A stretch of 43,388 bases of DNA from positions 1 through 43,388 of the forward strand of contig NTJN01000006.1 in the NCBI GenBank assembly GCA_002457515.1. Direction: 5' to 3'. Positions within the stretch are counted from its first letter, which is position 1, and each line of letters opens with the position of its first letter. The position numbers were made by a program, and so were the translations under genes. Source of the stretch: Pelagibacterales bacterium MED-G40. Lineage in GTDB: Bacteria > Pseudomonadota > Alphaproteobacteria > Pelagibacterales > Pelagibacteraceae. Under the pieces are notes generated by a model. It was given only the letters and a program-made list of their open reading frames with translations. It searched no databases and was not told the DNA's origin. This document shows, one piece after another, positions 17,616 to 25,678 of this stretch.

Positions 17616-18512
17616 ATGCATTTTAATAAAAAAAACGCATCTCAAAAAAGATTAGATTTAATAAAGTCTTTAAAATCAAAAAAATTACTAAGATTCCCTG
17701 GTGCCTATAATCCCCTTTGTGCAAAACTAATTGCAGAGATTGGTTTTGATGGAATTTATATTTCTGGTGGAGTAATGGCTAATGACCTTGGTATACCAGA
17801 TATTGGTTTAACAACCTTAGATCACGTTAGCTACAGATCTAATCAAATAACTCAAGCCACTGACCTACCCTCAATAGTCGATGCTGATACAGGATTTAAA
17901 GATTGTAAAAAAACTATTTCGACTCTTGAAAGCAAGGGTCTTTCTGGTTGTCATATAGAAGATCAGGTAGATGAAAAAAGGTGCGGTCATTTAGATAATA
18001 AAGAAATCATTCCTGTTAAAGCGATGATTAAAAAAATAGATACCGCTGTAAAAGCTAGGAAAGATAGTAATTTTTTAATAATTGTTAGAACAGATGCCAA
18101 TACAGTAGAGGGATTGGATAAAACAATTGAAAGAGTAAAAGCATACGAGAGTGCTGGTGCTGATATGATTTTTCCAGAAGCTATGAAAAATGAAAATGAA
18201 TTTGAAAAAATTAGAAAAAATTCAAAAACATATTTATTAGCCAATATGACAGAATTTGGTAAGTCCAAACTTTTAAAAAGATCTCAATTAGAAAATCTAG
18301 GGTATAACCTGGTAATTTATCCGGTAACTACACAAAGATTAGCAATGAAAAATGTGGAAGATGGTTTAAAAACAATTTTTCAAGAGGGAGATCAAAATAA
18401 TATTATTGATAAAATGCAGACTAGAAAAAGATTGTATGAGCTTGTAGAATATGAAAAGTATAATACTCCGGGGAAAAAAATAACTGACTTTTCAACAGAG
18501 GGACATGAATAA
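17616..18512 (+). CDS. prpB: Methylisocitrate lyase
   Basis: A 298-residue member of the isocitrate lyase/PEP mutase superfamily, cleaving 2-methylisocitrate to pyruvate and succinate at the end of the 2-methylcitrate cycle of propionate use. Seen are LRFPGAYNPLCAKLIAEIGFDGIYISG, VDADTGF (metal site), the catalytic loop EKRCGHLDNKEI (KRCGH), and IVRTDA. The partner prpC follows with a one-base TAATG overlap, which supports this call over oxaloacetate decarboxylase or PEP mutase relatives. In marine cells propionyl-CoA could come from DMSP or amino-acid breakdown (inference). Confidence 0.92.
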   Translation: MHFNKKNASQKRLDLIKSLKSKKLLRFPGAYNPLCAKLIAEIGFDGIYISGGVMANDLGIPDIGLTTLDHVSYRSNQITQATDLPSIVDADTGFKDCKKTISTLESKGLSGCHIEDQVDEKRCGHLDNKEIIPVKAMIKKIDTAVKARKDSNFLIIVRTDANTVEGLDKTIERVKAYESAGADMIFPEAMKNENEFEKIRKNSKTYLLANMTEFGKSKLLKRSQLENLGYNLVIYPVTTQRLAMKNVEDGLKTIFQEGDQNNIIDKMQTRKRLYELVEYEKYNTPGKKITDFSTEGHE

Positions 18513-19636
18513 TGAATGAAGATATTAAAAAAGGACTTTTAGGTATTGTGGTAGACGAAACTACCATTTCTCATGTTGTTCCAGAATTAAGTGCCCTTAC
18601 TTATAGAGGGTATAAGGTGCAGGATCTTTGTGATAAGTGTGAATTTGAAGAAGTAGCATACTTAGTTCTTAACGGTGAGTTACCAAGTAAAAAACAATTA
18701 AAAAAATTTACAAAACAAGAGAGATCAGAAAGAAAACTTTCAAAAAGTATTTTAAAAGATATTAAAAGAATGCCAAAAAATGCACATCCTATGGATGTGA
18801 TCAGAACATGTGTAAGTTTAATGGCTTTAGAAGATAAAGATACAAAAGATAATTCACCTAAAGCAAATATGAGAAAAACAATGAGAATTTTTGCTAAAAC
18901 TCCGACAGCAGTTGCTGCTTACTTTAGAGCTCGTAAAGGAAAAAAAATAATATCTCCTGATAAAAAATTGTCTTTTTCTGAAAATTTTTTCAAAATGATG
19001 TTTAATAAAGTCCCAGACAAGGAAATTGTCAGAGCTTTTGATATTTCTTTAATTTTATATGCTGAACACAGTTTTAATGTTTCTACTTTTACTGCTAGAA
19101 CAATAACAAGTAGTTTATCAGATTTACATGGTGCAATTACAGGTGCTATTGCCTCTCTCAAAGGCCCGCTGCATGGAGGAGCAAATGAAGCAGTGATGCA
19201 TATGATGAAAGAAATTGGAAAACCAGAAAAAGCAAAAAAATGGATAGAAAATGCTTTGTCTAAAAAGAAAGTTGTAATGGGCTTTGGTCACAGGGTATAC
19301 AGAACAGGAGACTCAAGAGTTCCAACTATGAAACATTACATGTTCAAAGTGGCAAAACTTTTAAAAAAAGAAAAATATACTCAAATGTATGAAATTTTAG
19401 AGAAAGTTATGATTGAAAAAAAGAATATTCACCCAAATGTAGATTTTCCTTGTGGACCAACATATTACATGATGGGGATAGATATAGATTTCTATACACC
19501 AATTTTTGTGATGTCTAGAATTACTGGATGGTCTGCTCATATTATGGAGCAACATGCTTCTAACAAGCTGATAAGACCTTTGTCAAAATACAAAGGTGAA
19601 GAAGTTAGAGAAGTAATGCTTTTAAATCAAAGATAA
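18512..19636 (+). CDS. prpC: 2-Methylcitrate synthase (citrate synthase family)
   Basis: A 374-residue citrate-synthase-fold enzyme condensing propionyl-CoA with oxaloacetate. The N-terminus KKGLLGIVVDETTISHVVPELSALTYRGY is the PrpC-type start rather than the longer GltA type. Catalytic segments are GPLHGGANE, GFGHRVYRTGD and the aspartate in NVDFPCGPTYYMMGI. It overlaps prpB by one base. No prpD, acnD or prpR is adjacent, so the dehydratase steps must be encoded elsewhere. Some relatives also make citrate. It ends one base from the convergent FkbM gene. Confidence 0.9.
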   Translation: MNEDIKKGLLGIVVDETTISHVVPELSALTYRGYKVQDLCDKCEFEEVAYLVLNGELPSKKQLKKFTKQERSERKLSKSILKDIKRMPKNAHPMDVIRTCVSLMALEDKDTKDNSPKANMRKTMRIFAKTPTAVAAYFRARKGKKIISPDKKLSFSENFFKMMFNKVPDKEIVRAFDISLILYAEHSFNVSTFTARTITSSLSDLHGAITGAIASLKGPLHGGANEAVMHMMKEIGKPEKAKKWIENALSKKKVVMGFGHRVYRTGDSRVPTMKHYMFKVAKLLKKEKYTQMYEILEKVMIEKKNIHPNVDFPCGPTYYMMGIDIDFYTPIFVMSRITGWSAHIMEQHASNKLIRPLSKYKGEEVREVMLLNQR

Positions 19637-19637
19637 A

Positions 19638-20255
19638 TTAGCTTGTTTTTTTAGCGATAATATTCTCCTCATCAAGGTCGAAAAGCTCATAATTATTAGC
19701 TGCTAATAGATCTTTAATCTCTTTTAATTTAGGCCCCATATTAAAAGTTCCATCAAAATGTTTTTTTTCAAATATTATATTGTTAATTCTAACTTTTTTA
19801 TAATCAATTGATTTAAGAATTTTATATTCTGAACCCTCAACATCTATCATTAATTTTTCAACTTTTTCAATAGAGTATTTTTTAATCAAAGACTGTGGAG
19901 ACAGGCACTGTATTTTAATTTCCTCTATATCTTCCTCAGAAACTTTAAATCTTTTATTTTTATGATTTAAAATATGATCTTTTTCAAAAGAGCCAATTCC
20001 ACTAGCCCAATGTTTTTTTAATTTTTCAATAGAGCTTCTTTTGATATAGTAAAAAGGTATAATTTCATCTTTGTCGCTAATTGCAGTTGGCTCGATTATT
20101 ACCTCAGGAAATTTTTTTACTCTTTCTTTAAGTTCCTTCAAATTATAAGGTACTGGTTCAATTAAAAGAATTTTTTTACCAATCGATTTTTCTAGTTCGT
20201 CTTGCAACCAATAACCTGTGTGGGAACCTATAGATATAAAACCAAATTCAGCCAG
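19638..20255 (-). CDS. FkbM-family SAM-dependent methyltransferase, probable CTG start
   Basis: A protein of about 205 residues with FkbM features: the SAM-binding motif GFISIGSHTGYW at the N-terminus, KKILLIEPVPYN, and the later IDVEGSEYKILKSID. The only standard start (TTG 20207) would cut off the SAM motif. Upstream the frame stays open to the nrdB stop. A CTG at 20255 has AAAGG 9 bases before it (20269-20265, overlapping the nrdB stop) and restores the motif, so I use it. The frame is the same as nrdB's. The FkbM substrate cannot be told. A decayed gene is the alternative. Confidence 0.65.
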   Translation of the reverse strand: MAEFGFISIGSHTGYWLQDELEKSIGKKILLIEPVPYNLKELKERVKKFPEVIIEPTAISDKDEIIPFYYIKRSSIEKLKKHWASGIGSFEKDHILNHKNKRFKVSEEDIEEIKIQCLSPQSLIKKYSIEKVEKLMIDVEGSEYKILKSIDYKKVRINNIIFEKKHFDGTFNMGPKLKEIKDLLAANNYELFDLDEENIIAKKTS

Positions 20256-20267
20256 TTTGTAAAACCT

Positions 20268-21275
20268 TTATGAGAATGCCTCAACCCATGTTCCTTTAGT
20301 TGAAGCTTTAGAATATTCTGTTGCTCTACCTTCAAAAAAGTTCATATGCTCCACAGCGTTAAGCATAGTATCTAACCATGTTAATGGGTTTTTCTTAACA
20401 TCGTAAATTGGCTCTAATCCTAATTGAACTAGACGTCTGTTCCCTATAAATCTGATATAATCTTTTACTTCTTGAGCTGTTAGGCCTTTCATTGGACCCA
20501 TTTCGAAGGCTAAATCAATAAACGAGTCCTCATGTTGAACGATTGTTCTGCAAGCTTCGTAAAGCTCCTTTTTTAATTTAGGTGTCCAAATTTCAGGATT
20601 TTCTTTTATAAACTCCTTAAATATTCTTATCATTGAATTACAATGTAAAGTTTCATCTCTTACAGACCAAGTTACTATTTGACCCATGCCTTTAAGTTTA
20701 TTGTGTCTTGGAAAATTTAATAGAATAGCAAAGCTAGCGAATAATTGTAATCCTTCTGTGAAAGCACTAAAGACTGCTACAGTTTTTGCTATATCTTCCT
20801 TGGAATTAACATTAAAACCTTGCATGTAATCGTATTTATCTTTCATTTCTTTGTATTTCATGAAAGCAGAATACTCAGACTCAGGCATACCTATTGTATC
20901 TAATAAATGTGAGTAAGCCGCTACGTGAACGGTTTCCATAGATGCAAAAGCAGTCATCATCATTAAAACTTCAGTTGGTTTAAACACAGTCGTATAATGT
21001 CTTAAATAGCAATTATTAACTTCAACATCTGCTTGCGTGAAGAATCTGAAAATTTGTGTGACTAAGTTTTTTTCAGGTTCAGATAAATTTTTTTGCCAGT
21101 CTCTAACGTCATCTCCTAGCGGTACTTCTTCCGGCAGCCAATGAATTCTTTGTTGAGTTAACCACGCATCATAACACCACGGATATCTAAAGGGCTTGTA
21201 AACTGGATTTTCTACTAGTAAGCCCATTTTTTTTGGCTCTTCTTTTTTACTATTATCTTTTTTTACTACTGACAT
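20268..21275 (-). CDS. nrdB: Class I ribonucleotide reductase small (radical) subunit
   Basis: The R2 subunit that houses the di-iron/tyrosyl radical cofactor. Metal-site segments are FFTQADVEVN, SMETVHVAAYSHL (Glu, His and the radical Tyr in ExxHxxxY), FTEGLQLFASF and RDETLHCNSM. A start at ATG 21275 gives 335 residues. It is favoured over the GTG at 21284 because AGGAG at 21288-21284 is 8 bases from the ATG and overlaps that GTG. It overlaps the end of nrdA by 10 bases. The C-terminus TKGTWVEAF should dock on NrdA. Confidence 0.95.
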   Translation of the reverse strand: MSVVKKDNSKKEEPKKMGLLVENPVYKPFRYPWCYDAWLTQQRIHWLPEEVPLGDDVRDWQKNLSEPEKNLVTQIFRFFTQADVEVNNCYLRHYTTVFKPTEVLMMMTAFASMETVHVAAYSHLLDTIGMPESEYSAFMKYKEMKDKYDYMQGFNVNSKEDIAKTVAVFSAFTEGLQLFASFAILLNFPRHNKLKGMGQIVTWSVRDETLHCNSMIRIFKEFIKENPEIWTPKLKKELYEACRTIVQHEDSFIDLAFEMGPMKGLTAQEVKDYIRFIGNRRLVQLGLEPIYDVKKNPLTWLDTMLNAVEHMNFFEGRATEYSKASTKGTWVEAFS

Positions 21276-23215
21276 GATAGACACTCCTCATATTTGTTTT
21301 CTTCATTAGTTGATTCTTTATCTGTTTTATAAACATTTTTTGTCACATCTGTTGAAGAACCGGTATTAACATTTTCAGCTCTTTGAATAGATTTTGATCT
21401 ACAGTAATAAAGGCTTTTCAGTCCTTTTTTCCAAGCTTGAAAGTGAATATTATGAAGGTCTCGTTTGTGAATATCTGCAGGAATAAAAACATTAACAGAT
21501 TGAGCTTGAGATATATGTGGTGTTCTGTCTGCGCCTAACTCTACTATCCATCTTTGATCTATTTCAAAGGCGGTTTTAAAAGTTTCCTTTTCTTCAATAG
21601 TTAAAAAATCTAAATGAGAAACAGATCCTTGATTAGTTGTAATGCTAGACCAAATTTCATCGTTATTTTTTCCATAATTTTCTAAAACTTCAGTTAAATA
21701 TTTATTTCTAACATTATAAGATCCTGATAGAGTTTTGTGAGTATAGCTGTTACCAGAAATTGGTTCTATCCCTGGGGATGTCCCTCCACATATAATTGAA
21801 ATGGATGCTGTGGGTGCGATTGCAGTTTTGTTCGAAAATCTTTCCTTTACTCCGTATTCTTCTGCATCTGGACATGCTCCTCTTTCCTCAGCAAGAGTTA
21901 CTGAAGCTGCGTCAACTTTTGTTTGAATATCTTTAAAAACTTTTTTATTCCAAACCTTGCTCATAACAGATCCAAAAGGAATTTTTTTCTTTTGAAAATA
22001 AGAGTGTAAACCCATAACTCCAAGTCCAACACTTCGTTCTCTCATGGCCGAATATTTCGCATTTTCGAATGAGTCTGGAGCTTTATTTATAAAATCTGAC
22101 ATGATATTATCTAAGAACCTCATTACATCTTCAACAAATTTTTCTTCGTCTTTCCATTCATCATATTTTTCTAAATTAAGAGAAGAAAGACAACAAACCG
22201 CTGTTCTCTCTTTTCCGTCGTTATCTAATCCTGTCGGTAAAGTAATCTCGCTACATAGGTTGGAAGTTTTAACTCGAAGACCAGCTAATTTGTGATGTTG
22301 AGGTATTTGTCTGTTAACTGTATCAATATAAATAATATATGGTTCACCAGTCTCTACTCTCGCTGTCAAAAGTCTTATCCATAAGTTCCTTGCTGAAATA
22401 TTTGATTGCACTGAACCATCTTTAGGACTTCTAAGTGCCCATTGTGAATCTGTCTCTACAGCTCTCATAAATGCATCCGAAACTAAAACTCCATGATGTA
22501 GGTTCAATGACCTTCTGTTAACATCTCCACCTGTTGGTCTTCTCATTTCAATAAACTCTTCTATTTCTGGATGATCAATTGGTAAATAACAAGCTGCAGA
22601 GCCTCTTCTCAATGAACCTTGGCTTATCGCCAATGTTAAAGAGTCCATCACTTTAATAAATGGAATTATTCCTGAAGTTTTTCCAACTTTTCCAATTTTC
22701 TCTCCTATTGATCTTAAATTACCCCAATAACTTCCTATGCCACCGCCTCTAGCTGCCAACCAAACATTCTCACTCCATAAATCTAGTATGCCTTCTAAAC
22801 TGTCCCCTGCTTCATTTAAGAAACATGAGATTGGCAAACCTCTCTCGGTTCCACCATTTGATAAAACTGGAGTTGCTGGCATGAACCATAAATTACTAAT
22901 GTAATTATAAAGTCTTTGAGCATGTAAATTATTATCTGCGTATGTACTTGCAACTCTTGCAAACAGATCTTGAAAAGACTCATTGTGACCTAGGTATCTA
23001 TCAGTCAATGTAGCTTTACCAAAATCAGTAAGATTTGAATCTCTAGATCGATCAATTTTAATTGTTATACCTTTTTCATTTTGAAAAAGTTCTGTCTCTC
23101 CTGAAAGAGAAAAGAGATCTGTTTTTTTTGGACCGTTATCCTTAAACTTAGATACGGCGTTAGAACCTATGCTGCCCACAGCTTTTTTTATTGCCAAAGA
23201 TACATTTTTATTCAT
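21266..23215 (-). CDS. nrdA: Class I ribonucleotide reductase large (catalytic) subunit
   Basis: A 649-residue catalytic subunit reducing ribonucleoside diphosphates. Active-site features are the redox cysteine in LPISCFLNEAGDS, NLCSEITLP with the thiyl-radical cysteine, the second redox cysteine in AVCCLSSLNL, and the C-terminal CLSC that passes electrons from thioredoxin or glutaredoxin. PTASISIICGGTSPGIEP matches the PTASxS loop. The first 60 residues do not resemble an ATP cone (no VxKRDG motif), so dATP overall-activity inhibition by that domain is not expected. It is preceded by tandem NrdR-like boxes. Confidence 0.95.
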   Translation of the reverse strand: MNKNVSLAIKKAVGSIGSNAVSKFKDNGPKKTDLFSLSGETELFQNEKGITIKIDRSRDSNLTDFGKATLTDRYLGHNESFQDLFARVASTYADNNLHAQRLYNYISNLWFMPATPVLSNGGTERGLPISCFLNEAGDSLEGILDLWSENVWLAARGGGIGSYWGNLRSIGEKIGKVGKTSGIIPFIKVMDSLTLAISQGSLRRGSAACYLPIDHPEIEEFIEMRRPTGGDVNRRSLNLHHGVLVSDAFMRAVETDSQWALRSPKDGSVQSNISARNLWIRLLTARVETGEPYIIYIDTVNRQIPQHHKLAGLRVKTSNLCSEITLPTGLDNDGKERTAVCCLSSLNLEKYDEWKDEEKFVEDVMRFLDNIMSDFINKAPDSFENAKYSAMRERSVGLGVMGLHSYFQKKKIPFGSVMSKVWNKKVFKDIQTKVDAASVTLAEERGACPDAEEYGVKERFSNKTAIAPTASISIICGGTSPGIEPISGNSYTHKTLSGSYNVRNKYLTEVLENYGKNNDEIWSSITTNQGSVSHLDFLTIEEKETFKTAFEIDQRWIVELGADRTPHISQAQSVNVFIPADIHKRDLHNIHFQAWKKGLKSLYYCRSKSIQRAENVNTGSSTDVTKNVYKTDKESTNEENKYEECLSCQ

Positions 23216-23250
23216 AAATTTAGTTACTTAACGGCTTAAATAGTAATAAA

Positions 23251-23266
23251 CAACTATATGTTGTGT
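23251..23266. promoter_or_regulatory. NrdR-like box 1 (proximal)
   Basis: The 16-mer caaCTATATGTTGtgt matches the NrdR box consensus acaCwAtATaTwGtGt at 13 of 16 positions as I align it. It overlaps the proposed nrdA -10 (TATAGT, minus strand 23258-23253). The centre at 23258.5 is 31 bp from the second box, the usual pairing for NrdR operators. Confidence 0.7.
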
Positions 23267-23280
23267 TACATTAGTGTTAA
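23253..23280 (-). promoter_or_regulatory. Probable sigma70-type promoter of nrdAB
   Basis: On the minus strand TTAACA (23280-23275, 5/6) and TATAGT (23258-23253, 5/6) are separated by 16 bases. They lie about 38 bases upstream of the nrdA ATG. The -10 is inside NrdR-like box 1 and the -35 borders box 2, so repressor binding would block RNA polymerase. Confidence 0.55.
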
Positions 23281-23281
23281 T

Positions 23282-23297
23282 ATACTACATAATACGT
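23282..23297. promoter_or_regulatory. NrdR-like box 2 (distal)
   Basis: The 16-mer atactacataatacgt agrees with the NrdR consensus at about 11 of 16 positions. It is weaker than box 1, but its centre (23289.5) is 31 bp from box 1, close to three helical turns, which is the typical spacing of paired NrdR sites. Confidence 0.5.
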
Positions 23298-23386
23298 TAG
23301 TTCAATAGAACATTATACGAACATTTGTTTTTTTTTTCAAGTAGAAAGTTTTGTTAATAAAGAAGGTCATATAAAAGAGAATATTA

Positions 23387-24829
23387 ATGCTGATAAATCC
23401 AAATGGTTTTAGAGAGTACGATGCGAGATGGCTATATGAGAAAGAGATAGACCTTCTCGGAATTGAAGATCTTGGTAAAGGTCTTGGCACACAAATTATT
23501 CAACACACTAAAAAAAGTAATCCGAGGGTAATCGTTGGGCACGATTACAGATCTTATAGTGAAAAAATTAAATCTGCATTAAAAAAGGGATTAATTTCTA
23601 CAGGTTGTTTTATAGAAGATATAGGACTTTCTTTATCTCCAACAGTATATTTTGCTCAATTTAATTTAAATGCAGATGCTGTAGCTATGGTAACAGCAAG
23701 TCATAATGAAAATGGATGGACGGGAGTAAAGATGGGTATAAAAAGAGGTTTAACTCATGCTCCTGAAGAAATGTCCGAACTAAAAGAAATAACACTAAAT
23801 AAAAAATTTATTGAAGGAAAAGGATCTAATAAAAATATAGATAATTTTAAACAAGTCTATATTCAAGATTTAATTAAAAAAAACAAAATTAAAAAAAAAA
23901 TAAAAGCAGTAGTAGCTTGTGGAAATGGTACTGCCGGTATCTTTGCCCCTGAAATATTAAAAGGTGCAGGTTGTGAAGTTATTGAATTAGATTGTAAACT
24001 GGATTGGTCTTTTCCAAAGTACAATCCAAATCCTGAAGATTTAAAGATGCTTCATGCAATAGCTAAAGCTGTAAAAGATAATAACGCTGATATAGGATTT
24101 GGTTTTGATGGAGATGGTGATAGATGCGGAGTAATAGATGAAAAAGGAAACGAAATTTTTTCTGACAAAATTGGATTATTAATAGCAAGAAATCTAGCGC
24201 CCAAATATAAAAATTCTAAATTTGTTGTAGATGTAAAATCCACTGGTCTTTATTCAAAAGACAAAGTTTTGTCTGAAAATAAGTGTAAAACTATTTATTG
24301 GAAAACTGGTCATTCTCATATTAAACGAAAAGTAAATTTAGAAAAAGCTTTAGCAGGATTTGAAAAAAGTGGACACTTCTTTTTTAGTCAACCTCTTGGA
24401 TATGGTTATGACGATGGAATTAATTCTGCTATTCAAGTATGTCATTTGCTCAATAATCAAAATAAAAAGATGAGCGAGATTATGAATGACCTTCCTAAAA
24501 CTTTTCAAACCCCAACTATGGCTCCCTTTTGTAAAGATGATGAAAAATACAAAGTTGTTGCAGAAATGGTTAAAAAAGTAAAAAAACTTAAAGAAGAAAA
24601 CACAAAAATTGATAATCAATTAATAACTGAAATATTAACTGTTAATGGTGTACGATTTGTCTTAGAGGATGGTTCATGGGGCTTGATTAGAGCTTCTTCC
24701 AACAAACCTTCGCTTGTTGTAGTTACTGAAAGTCCATCGTCGGATGTTAGAAAGAAAAAAATATTTGATTTTATTGACAACCTTTTACAGAAAACTGGAA
24801 AAATTGGTGAATATGATCAGAAAATTTAA
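23387..24829 (+). CDS. Phosphomannomutase/phosphoglucomutase family protein
   Basis: A 480-residue alpha-D-phosphohexomutase. It has the phosphoserine loop VTASHNENGWTGVK (about residues 101-114), the metal-binding loop GFDGDGDRCGVID (near residue 238), a sugar-binding segment GFEKSGHFFF with the E-x-S-G-H pattern, and the C-terminal phosphate-binding loop LIRASSNKPSL. The protein fits AlgC/ManB-type enzymes that interconvert hexose 1- and 6-phosphates for surface sugars. Mannose versus glucose preference cannot be read. It is divergent from nrdA across a 171-base spacer filled largely by nrd regulatory sites. Confidence 0.9.
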   Translation: MLINPNGFREYDARWLYEKEIDLLGIEDLGKGLGTQIIQHTKKSNPRVIVGHDYRSYSEKIKSALKKGLISTGCFIEDIGLSLSPTVYFAQFNLNADAVAMVTASHNENGWTGVKMGIKRGLTHAPEEMSELKEITLNKKFIEGKGSNKNIDNFKQVYIQDLIKKNKIKKKIKAVVACGNGTAGIFAPEILKGAGCEVIELDCKLDWSFPKYNPNPEDLKMLHAIAKAVKDNNADIGFGFDGDGDRCGVIDEKGNEIFSDKIGLLIARNLAPKYKNSKFVVDVKSTGLYSKDKVLSENKCKTIYWKTGHSHIKRKVNLEKALAGFEKSGHFFFSQPLGYGYDDGINSAIQVCHLLNNQNKKMSEIMNDLPKTFQTPTMAPFCKDDEKYKVVAEMVKKVKKLKEENTKIDNQLITEILTVNGVRFVLEDGSWGLIRASSNKPSLVVVTESPSSDVRKKKIFDFIDNLLQKTGKIGEYDQKI

Positions 24830-24844
24830 TACCAATTAAATAAA

Positions 24845-25678
24845 TTACAATTGGAAATAGTCAAATAAAAATTTTGATCCTATTATTATTAAAAAAAAAC
24901 CAAAATATTTAGTTAGTTTTTTCTTATCAATTCTATGGCTTTTTTTAGCGCCTAATCTTGCCATAAATGTTGTTATTGGAACAAATATTAAAAATGCTGG
25001 AATATTAATAAAGCCTACGCTTAACGGTAAATTTGCCTTTAAATAGTTTCCTGAAATAAAAAAACCAATTGCACCAAATAAAGCTATTATAAAACCAATT
25101 GCAGCAGCACTACCAATTGCTTTATTGATAGGATAGCCAAAAAATTTAAGGATTGGAACATTCATTACAGCTCCACCTATGCCCATAGGTGCAGAAATAA
25201 AGCCCGTAATTAAACCGCTTACGATCTTTGAAGGTAAACCCATATTAATTTTTATATCTTTTTCTTTCTCCTTTAAAAAGAGTAGATAAAATGCAAGCAT
25301 ATAAACGACTAATGAAAAAAATAAGATTAATGGTTTTGTTTTCAGGTTGGCTGCAAAAATAGTTCCTAATACTACTCCTGTAATAACGAATATTCCGTAA
25401 CCTTTGACAATACTAAAATCGACAGCTTTATGTTGGTGGTGTGTCATAACTGAAACTGTTGAAGTGGGTATAATAATTGCAAAAGACGTTCCAACAGCTA
25501 AATGCATTAAGTAAGAAGATTCTATACCTGAATTACTAAATATATAAAATAATATTGGCACAGTAATCAAACCTCCTCCTATACCAAACAATCCTGCAGC
25601 AAAACCCGCGGGGAAAGCAGTCAAGATCATAATAATTAATAAAAATAGAATTTGATCTAACTGTAGATTTCCTGTCAT
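24845..25678 (-). CDS. TauE/SafE-family (sulfite exporter-like) permease
   Basis: A 277-residue, strongly hydrophobic protein with about eight predicted membrane helices. The N-terminal GFAAGLFGIGGGLITVPILFY and the internal repeat GFISAPMGIGGAVMNVPIL are the duplicated DUF81/TauE motif. HLAVGTSFAIIIPTS follows the first copy. Members move sulfite, sulfoacetate or other organosulfonates and carboxylates; the substrate here is unknown. Its ATG overlaps the dusA stop by 4 bases. It ends 15 bases from the convergent phosphohexomutase gene. Confidence 0.88.
   Translation of the reverse strand: MTGNLQLDQILFLLIIMILTAFPAGFAAGLFGIGGGLITVPILFYIFSNSGIESSYLMHLAVGTSFAIIIPTSTVSVMTHHQHKAVDFSIVKGYGIFVITGVVLGTIFAANLKTKPLILFFSLVVYMLAFYLLFLKEKEKDIKINMGLPSKIVSGLITGFISAPMGIGGAVMNVPILKFFGYPINKAIGSAAAIGFIIALFGAIGFFISGNYLKANLPLSVGFINIPAFLIFVPITTFMARLGAKKSHRIDKKKLTKYFGFFLIIIGSKFLFDYFQL

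Noticed and set aside
19638-21275. NrdB-FkbM fusion by stop-codon readthrough
   Set aside because: The frames agree, but the stop is TAA and a ribosome-binding-like AAAGG with a CTG start explains the arrangement more simply.
24832-24854. CCAATT...AATTGG inverted repeat between the phosphohexomutase and TauE genes as a bidirectional terminator
   Set aside because: A 6-bp, mostly A/T stem with an 11-base loop and one arm in the TauE coding end is within chance expectation here.
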